This document shows positions 58,776 to 64,000 of a stretch of DNA of 64,000 bases, piece after piece. How positions within the stretch are numbered: position 1 is the stretch's first letter; every line of letters begins with the position of its first letter. Made by a program: the position numbers and the translations under genes. Under the pieces are notes generated by a model, which saw only the letters and a list, made by a program, of their open reading frames with translations, did no database searches and was not told where the DNA came from. The stretch is taken from contig DASPLL010000026.1 of assembly GCA_035627615.1 (NCBI GenBank), positions 62,001-126,000 on the forward strand, in the 5' to 3' direction. The stretch is from BRH-c25 sp035627615 (lineage in GTDB: Bacteria; Bacillota; Clostridia; Lutisporales; Lutisporaceae).

Positions 58776-60560
58776 ATGGGAATAATCAGATGGACTAAAT
58801 TAAAATATAAAAATACCACCTTGTCCGGTAAATTGATAATTGCCATGTCTATCGCATTTTTTATTTTGTTTTCCCTGGTTATATCCTTCAATCAATACCG
58901 GACCATCAATATCATTGTGAATAATCAATCGGCCCTTTCCGCTGAAACGCTGAATATAAAAGAGCAGAATTTCGTTACTTATATGAATCAGCTTGAAAAT
59001 TACTCACTTATGCTCAGGAATGACCGGACCTTCATGCGGATTATCGGTCAGAGTGATATTCAGGATTACACTGACCTGCTGTATGTGAAAAATGTATTTT
59101 CAAATATGTTCTACTCAAGAAAAGACATCTCGGAAATGAAGCTTTATCTTACCAACACGGGAACCTATTACTCCATTTCAAAAAAGTATCCGAATATGAG
59201 AAGCCATACAAGTCCTGATCTGGCAGAATTACAAGAATTTGCAGGAGCTTCGGAATGGCCTGATTTCAAATATATAACCCCGACCATGGATGATACTCAA
59301 AGCCTTCTGAAATTATACAGGGCGATAATCAATATTGAAAATCAAAGGCCTCTGGCCTATATCGAAATGACGGTGGATAATTCGTATATTGAAGACCTTG
59401 CAAACAAAGCTTCCCAGAGTCAGGATTTTTTCTGCCTGCTTGACCGTGATAAAAAGCTATACTATACGAATAATCCGGACAGGCTTGAAACGGAAGCCTT
59501 AGCTGAAACGCTGACCGTCAATATCAATTACGACAGTGGACAATCCTCGGGAAATTTCATATCCGCATTAAATGATATAGATTATCTTTATATCTATTCG
59601 GTTGATGCTGCCAAAGGCTGGCTGCTTCTAAGCATGACGCCTACAAGCATAGTCAACAGGACCGCTGTTGAAACGAGAAACCTTACCATTCTCATGATAG
59701 TAATAGCGATGATTATCGCAATGGCTGCCATTTATATGCTGATCACAACACTTCTGAAGCCCCTGAAAACCCTGGCAGTGCAGATGGAGAAGGCCGGCAG
59801 CGGGGATTTCGGGGCCACCATCGATATTGACAGCAGCGCCGAAATAAAACACCTTGAGACAACGTTCAATTCAATGCTGTTAAAGATAGATGAGCTTATA
59901 GAAAAAAACTATATATCCGAGCTGAAGGAAAAAACCGCCAGGCTAAAAGCCCTTGAAGCACAGATAAACCCCCATTTTCTTTATAATACCCTGCAAATGA
60001 TATCTACCCAGGCCATCGTAAACAATCAAAAGGATATCAGCAATATGGTATTGGCTCTGTCTTCCATGCTGCGCTATTCCATTACGGATGATGATATCGT
60101 ACCACTAAGCTCCGAGATCAGGCATGTAAAAGCCTATCTGACCTTGCAGAAGGCAAGATTTGATGAGCGGCTGTCGTACAGCCTGGACGTTGAAAACAAT
60201 ATGGAAGACCTGCTGCTTCCAAAGATATCGATCATGACTCTTGTAGAAAACTCCATCAAGCATGGAATGGAAACGACGCTGGACAAAATCGAAATAAATG
60301 TAAATGTAATGCTGCGCCAGGGCTTTCTTGTCATTACGGTAAAAGACAGCGGAGTCGGCATGGGGTTGGAAAAGCTTGAGCATGTCATAAAACAGATAAG
60401 CGCCGAGGACGAACACAGCCAAAGCATCGGCCTCTCAAACCTTGCCGGCAGGCTTCGTATTCTCTACGGCAATTCGGCCGCATTGGAAATAGAAAGCAGT
60501 GAAGCTGCCGGTACCTCAGTGGAAATGAGGATTCCGGTAAACGCAAATATGATATCATAA
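58776..60560 (+). CDS. Sensor histidine kinase, YesM/LytS-like
   Basis: 594 aa. Transmembrane segments at about residues 19-38 and 302-325 flank a ~260-residue extracellular sensor. Then come a HAMP domain (~325-378), the His_kinase region with phospho-acceptor His400 in ALEAQINPHFLYNTLQMIS, and an ATP-binding domain with N box ENSIKHGM, G1 DSGVGMG and G2 GLSNLAGRL. The ATG follows GGGGGGAGG. It is divergent from the oligosaccharide importer and followed 22 nt later by its response regulator. It should sense the extracellular sugar, directly or through the binding protein. Confidence 0.92.
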   Translation: MGIIRWTKLKYKNTTLSGKLIIAMSIAFFILFSLVISFNQYRTINIIVNNQSALSAETLNIKEQNFVTYMNQLENYSLMLRNDRTFMRIIGQSDIQDYTDLLYVKNVFSNMFYSRKDISEMKLYLTNTGTYYSISKKYPNMRSHTSPDLAELQEFAGASEWPDFKYITPTMDDTQSLLKLYRAIINIENQRPLAYIEMTVDNSYIEDLANKASQSQDFFCLLDRDKKLYYTNNPDRLETEALAETLTVNINYDSGQSSGNFISALNDIDYLYIYSVDAAKGWLLLSMTPTSIVNRTAVETRNLTILMIVIAMIIAMAAIYMLITTLLKPLKTLAVQMEKAGSGDFGATIDIDSSAEIKHLETTFNSMLLKIDELIEKNYISELKEKTARLKALEAQINPHFLYNTLQMISTQAIVNNQKDISNMVLALSSMLRYSITDDDIVPLSSEIRHVKAYLTLQKARFDERLSYSLDVENNMEDLLLPKISIMTLVENSIKHGMETTLDKIEINVNVMLRQGFLVITVKDSGVGMGLEKLEHVIKQISAEDEHSQSIGLSNLAGRLRILYGNSAALEIESSEAAGTSVEMRIPVNANMIS

Positions 60561-60582
60561 ATTATGATCGAGGTGAGCATAT

Positions 60583-61338
60583 TTGTATAAAGCGTTGATT
60601 GTAGATGATGAAAAACATGTCATGCAGGCAATTGAGACCCTGGGCGAATGGGAAAAATACTCCATCACAAAGCTCTTTTACGCCTCAAACGGCCAGGATG
60701 GGCTGACTTCCATCAGGGAAATCTCACCTCAACTGGTATTCATCGATATGAAGATGCCGGTAATGGACGGGACTGAATTCCTGCGCCTTGCCACTGCAGA
60801 ATTTCCAGAAACACAATATATCGTAATCAGCGGCTATAATGAATTTGAACTGGCGAGAGCAGCCTTAAGGCACAATGTTATCGACTATATCCTGAAGCCG
60901 ATCAATGAAGAGGATCTGAACAATGCAATAGGAAAAGCCGTTGCAAATATAAATAAAAGCTCCGCGGGAACTCCCGGGAGCAAATATCCGAAGACCGAAC
61001 CCGAACGGATAGTATCCTCCAAATCAATAGCGAAGGCCATCAAGCAGTATATAGATGAAAATTACTGCAAAGAAATCACTCTTACCTTATTCTCAGATAA
61101 ATATCATTTTTCAAAGGAATATCTGACAAAGATTTTTAAAGAGCGCTATAATTGCGGCATTTATGAATACGCACTGAACATAAAAATGTCAAGGGCTAAG
61201 GAGCTTCTGAACAATATGGATATCCCGATCAATGAGGTTTCCCTGCGCCTCGGCTACAGCAACAGCAATTATTTCAGCAAGGCTTTCAAAAACTTCAACG
61301 GCTATTCTCCGACGGAGTATAGGGAGAAGATGAAATAA
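60583..61338 (+). CDS. Response regulator with AraC-type DNA-binding domain (YesN-like)
   Basis: 251 aa. Receiver domain residues ~1-120 with acidic pocket Asp8/Asp9, phospho-acceptor Asp55 (QLVFIDMKMPVMDG) and the conserved Lys in YILKPINEEDL. An AraC double helix-turn-helix occupies about the last 100 residues (KEITLTLFSDKYHFSKEYLTKIFKERY, LRLGYSNSNYFSKAFKNFNGYSPTEYREKMK). A TTG start follows GAGGTGA. It presumably activates the transporter and yicI genes. Its stop codon lies exactly at the junction with a truncated IS3 element, so the last residue or two may derive from the insertion, although the length looks normal. Confidence 0.92.
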   Translation: MYKALIVDDEKHVMQAIETLGEWEKYSITKLFYASNGQDGLTSIREISPQLVFIDMKMPVMDGTEFLRLATAEFPETQYIVISGYNEFELARAALRHNVIDYILKPINEEDLNNAIGKAVANINKSSAGTPGSKYPKTEPERIVSSKSIAKAIKQYIDENYCKEITLTLFSDKYHFSKEYLTKIFKERYNCGIYEYALNIKMSRAKELLNNMDIPINEVSLRLGYSNSNYFSKAFKNFNGYSPTEYREKMK

Positions 61339-62446
61339 AAATTGTACTGGAGATTCTATCCGAGGCAGCAACTCTGAATGAGATTGCAGCCAAGTATGGA
61401 ATCAGTCCTGTCGTGCTGAGCCGATGGAAACAAGAATTCCTCGAGAGAGCATCAGAAGTATTTAAGAAAGGGCCTTCTGATACAGAGAAGCAACTTGAGG
61501 AAAAAGATGATCACATCGCACAGCTTGAGCGTAAAGTAGGTCAGCACACCTATGAGGTGGACTGGCTCAAAAAAAATCTGAAGAAATTCTCGGACCCGAC
61601 TGGAAGAAAAAGCCTCGTTGAGTTTGAGAATCCTAATATAAATATAAAGCGTCAGGCGGATCTGCTGTCAATCAATCGAACCAGTGTATATCGTGAAGCT
61701 CCTGCAGAAAAGTCAGTATCTGATGAAGCTCTGTTCATAATGCGCAGGATTGATGAAATCCATACTGCACATCCAACTTGGGGTTATTGGACTATCACTG
61801 ATATTATTCGCAGGGATGATAAAATCCTTGTTAATCGCAAGAGAATCAGACGATTAATGCAGCATATGGGTGTACAAACAATCTATCCGAAGCCAAACCT
61901 GAGTAAAAGGTATCACGCACAGTACATACGTCCGTATCTGCTGAGAAATCTTGCAATATCCCGTCCTAATCAGGTTTGGGGTGTTGATATTACATATATC
62001 CGGATGAAAAAAGGATTCATGTATCTATTCGTCATCATTGATTGGTATAGCCGCTGCATCGTTGATTATGAACTATCTACAACCCTGGAGAAAACCTTTG
62101 TTATGAACTGCCTAAAAAGGGCATTAAGTAACCAAAACCTGAAATTATCAACAGTGATCAAGGAGGCCACTTTACAAACCCCGACTACTTGGAGCTCTTG
62201 GATGAAGCCGGGGTAAGAGTTTCCATGGACGGAAGGGGACATGCCCTTGATAATATACGCACCGAAAGGTTCTTCAGAACCTTGAAGTACGATCAGATTT
62301 ATATAAACGAGTTTGAAACACCCGGGAACCTCAGAAAAGCACTTAATCAGTATATCCTGGAGTATAATACCTACAGACCACATATGTCACTTGGTGGACT
62401 TTGTCCATTACAAGTATATATCGGCAATGTTGTTTCCGTTGCCTGA
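61338..62446 (+). mobile_element. IS3-family insertion sequence remnant, 5' truncated and frameshifted
   Basis: From 61338 an OrfA-like frame without a start codon (IVLEILSEAATLNEIAAKYGISPVVLSRWKQEFL, then a coiled coil) runs straight into an IS3 OrfB. OrfB carries the HTH_21 region (HPTWGYWTITDII) and the integrase core with the first Asp in WGVDITYIR. The frame is lost at an A-run (62134-62137) and resumes in another frame as PEIINSDQGGHF, DNIRTERFFRTLKYD and YRPHMSLGG, ending at 62446. All three DDE residues exist, but in two frames. Missing are the OrfA N-terminus and the left inverted repeat; I could not identify the right one. Almost certainly inactive unless the indel is a sequencing error. 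Confidence 0.85.
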
Positions 62447-62795
62447 ACTTGCACATGCATACGTAGCGTAGTTACTATTCCTATAGGGTATGATCTGCGC
62501 ATCCGGAATAATCGGGACTCCGTTAAATAAGCGTTTATGCCGCGAAAGCCTCTTTACAATGAGTATGCCATGTTAGGCTGTTAGCCAGGCATCAACATCC
62601 TTACAGAGCGTCACTCCCTGCTCGGCAATGGTGTATGCCGGCGATGCCTGAATACATGGCATGAGAGGCTCGTTGTAAAGAGGAACGTGGAATAAATGCG
62701 AGGGTATACAGGATTATTCAATAAATTCAAACACGAAAGGAGATTAACTTACAAAATCATACTTCGTGTCTTGACATTGGGGAGCATTATAATCC
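62447..62795. other. Non-coding region after the IS3 remnant
   Basis: No credible gene. It contains the nested inverted repeat described separately (62549-62683) and otherwise unremarkable sequence. I looked for an IS3 right-end inverted repeat after 62446 and could not place one. Confidence 0.5.
62549..62683. repeat. 135-nt nested inverted repeat (possible MITE or structured RNA)
   Basis: Three concentric pairings: CCTCTTTACAA (62549-62559) with 62673-62683; TATGCCATGT (62564-62573) with ACATGGCAT (62654-62662); CAGGCATC (62586-62593) with GATGCCTG (62643-62650). Together they make one long imperfect hairpin with a ~50-nt head. No ORF inside. Confidence 0.65.
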
Positions 62796-62897
62796 TTACC
62801 TTAGTGACACACTTTCCGGCATGCTAAGTTTATCATAAACTTCCTTAAGAGACAGGCCTGTTGCCATTGCTGTTTTCTCAATAACACAGATAATCAC
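62796..62897 (-). pseudogene. DUF3791-like protein fragment
   Basis: 33 codons on the minus strand starting at a GTG at 62897, just after the CDF stop. They encode VIEKTAMATGLSLKEVYDKL and then diverge. The IEKTA-x5-S-x-KEVYD pattern resembles the DUF3791 family (normally ~70 aa). Only the N-terminal half is present, so it is probably a decayed gene. Family assignment is from memory and tentative. Confidence 0.35.
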
Positions 62898-62901
62898 AGA
62901 G

Positions 62902-63789
62902 TTAAATCTTAGTGTTTGTTTTGAAGGGCTCAAGATGTGCTATGACTTGAGCATTCCAGTTAATTTCTTCTCGTATCTTTTCTTCAATACTATGAATCAA
63001 TTTATGGGATTCCTCAACACTCATGTATGGCTCAGTCATAATGTGCATATCGATATGCAAATCATTTTCACTACCGCGACTCCTTATATTATGGGTATCC
63101 TTGACCTGCTCAAAACTAAGAGCAATATCTTTGATTTTTTCTGTATCAACAGCAGCTTTGTCAACCAACACATCACTATTATCCTTAAATATCTCACAAG
63201 CAGCAACAATTATGAAACCAGCTACAATCAGAGATGCTATTGGGTCAATAATTGGAGGCAATCCTATTTTGATACATATCAGAGTTACAAGTACCCCAAC
63301 TGAAACATAAATATCACTTCTTGTATGCATAGAGTCTGATATTAAAATTTGACTACCAAGGCTTTTGCCTTTTTTATATTCAAATACACTCACGAATATA
63401 TTTATGCAAAGTGTGGCTAGAAGCATCACTAGGCTCTCAAATGTAATGCTTGGTATTACTGGATTTATTATCTTATTTATTGCATCAATAATTATTTTTC
63501 CACCAATAAAGAAAAGCATGCCTGATATGAATAATCCTGTAAGTGTCTCAAACTTTCTGTGTCCATAAGGATGATCCTCATCAACTGGTTTGGATGCCAA
63601 TCTTATTCCTATAAGACCTACTACATTGGAAGAACTATCAGTCAAAGAGTGAAATCCATCTGCGGTCATGCTTGCACTATAAATAATTGTGCCAATGAAT
63701 ATTTTCAGTACCGCTACTCCGAGATTCGCAAAAAGGATAATCCAGAGTACCTGCCTTACTTTTTTGTAAATTTCTATTGTCAAAATCAT
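62902..63789 (-). CDS. Cation diffusion facilitator (CDF) family metal transporter
   Basis: 295 aa. Six transmembrane segments in the first ~200 residues; metal-site motifs ADGFHSLTDSSSN (TM2) and SDSMHTRSDIYVS (TM5, HxxxD); family signature KPVDEDHPYGHRKFETL between TM2 and TM3. A C-terminal cytoplasmic dimerisation domain contains HIDMHIMTEPYMSVEESHKL. CDF proteins export Zn2+, Fe2+, Mn2+ or similar ions in exchange for protons; the ion cannot be read with certainty here. The ATG at 63789 follows GAGGGG. Confidence 0.9.
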   Translation of the reverse strand: MILTIEIYKKVRQVLWIILFANLGVAVLKIFIGTIIYSASMTADGFHSLTDSSSNVVGLIGIRLASKPVDEDHPYGHRKFETLTGLFISGMLFFIGGKIIIDAINKIINPVIPSITFESLVMLLATLCINIFVSVFEYKKGKSLGSQILISDSMHTRSDIYVSVGVLVTLICIKIGLPPIIDPIASLIVAGFIIVAACEIFKDNSDVLVDKAAVDTEKIKDIALSFEQVKDTHNIRSRGSENDLHIDMHIMTEPYMSVEESHKLIHSIEEKIREEINWNAQVIAHLEPFKTNTKI

Positions 63790-63823
63790 CTATCCCCTCA
63801 ATGTTTTTTGCCCTGTACGATCT

Positions 63824-64000
63824 CTATCCTTCCAGTAATGCCTCAAAATATGGTTTAAAACTTTTGAAAGCAGGCATGTCAAGCTTATACTTTTCCCCTT
63901 CTTTTAAAATATCATAGTACATTGATCTCATCTCTTCAGGTGAACCTGACACATGACCCACAAACATTCTTCTCATTTCTTCAGAATTCAGCAGTTTTTG
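63824..64000 (-). CDS. C-terminal end of an unidentified protein (truncated by window edge)
   Basis: 58 codons on the minus strand open to the window end and stopping at 63824. The frame contains EEMRRMFVGHVSGSPEEMRSMYYDIL, charged and helical with no recognised motif. The other two frames of this strand are closed quickly, which supports coding. It ends 34 nt upstream of the CDF gene on the same strand and may share its transcript. Confidence 0.55.
   Translation of the reverse strand, partial: QKLLNSEEMRRMFVGHVSGSPEEMRSMYYDILKEGEKYKLDMPAFKSFKPYFEALLEG

Noticed and set aside
1..64000. tRNA or rRNA genes
   Set aside because: I saw no cloverleaf-like segments with GTTCRANNC arms and no rRNA-like sequence while reading both strands; a tRNAscan run would settle this.

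Overview
The window looks like chromosome from a strictly anaerobic Clostridia-type Firmicute. The grounds are strong AGGAGG-type ribosome binding sites, frequent TTG and GTG starts, many ABC importers with lipobox-carrying binding proteins, and a Stickland-type betaine reductase operon containing two in-frame UGA (selenocysteine) codons. I cannot name the species. I saw no rRNA, tRNA or CRISPR array.

Layout. 1-2.7 kb (+): the end of a sorbitol-6-phosphate dehydrogenase-like SDR, a PHP-domain protein and a DeoR regulator. 2.8-17.5 kb: an L-rhamnose (perhaps also L-fucose) catabolic region. It holds rhaB-rhaA-class II aldolase-fucose/arabinose-type isomerase; a DeoR repressor with an orphan sugar ABC ATPase; and a rhaT-rhaP-rhaQ-rhaS-rhaM uptake operon. 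A divergent AraC regulator sits at the rhaB end. 17.6-20.7 kb: a ketopantoate reductase-like gene, a DUF218 membrane protein and a secreted protein made only of FN3 repeats. 20.8-28.9 kb: a five-gene peptide ABC importer, a RocB-like M20 peptidase and a GNAT acetyltransferase. 29.2-39.2 kb: trxB-trxA-grdA-grdC-grdD-grdI-grdH-BCCT (betaine uptake and betaine reductase), with a divergent TetR gene. 39.3-45.6 kb: small unknown genes, a second TetR with an FAD-dependent CrtI-like oxidoreductase, a PRPP-synthetase-like protein and a Nudix hydrolase. 45.7-52.9 kb: a nucleoside import and salvage operon (BMP lipoprotein, ATPase, two permeases, YczE-like protein, uridine phosphorylase, GntR). 53.1-61.3 kb: GH31 alpha-xylosidase with an oligosaccharide ABC importer and a divergent YesM/YesN-type two-component system. 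61.3-64 kb: a decayed IS3 element, a structured non-coding stretch, a DUF3791-like fragment, a CDF metal exporter and the end of an unknown gene.

Regulation is unusually readable. Palindromic or direct-repeat operators overlap promoters in front of both TetR-linked units, the DeoR gene and the nucleoside operon. Bidirectional terminators separate several convergent units.

The least explained signals are non-coding. A 97-bp element (94.8% identity, no indels) occurs at 8204-8300 and 58662-58758. It has two potential stems, and one copy lies between a promoter-like sequence and the RBS of the sensor kinase. A 67-bp palindromic repeat occurs twice around rhaB/araC, with a diverged third copy that supplies the C-terminus of a DUF3841-like protein. 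There is also a heptad inverted repeat between trxA and trxB, and a 135-nt nested inverted repeat downstream of the IS3 remnant.
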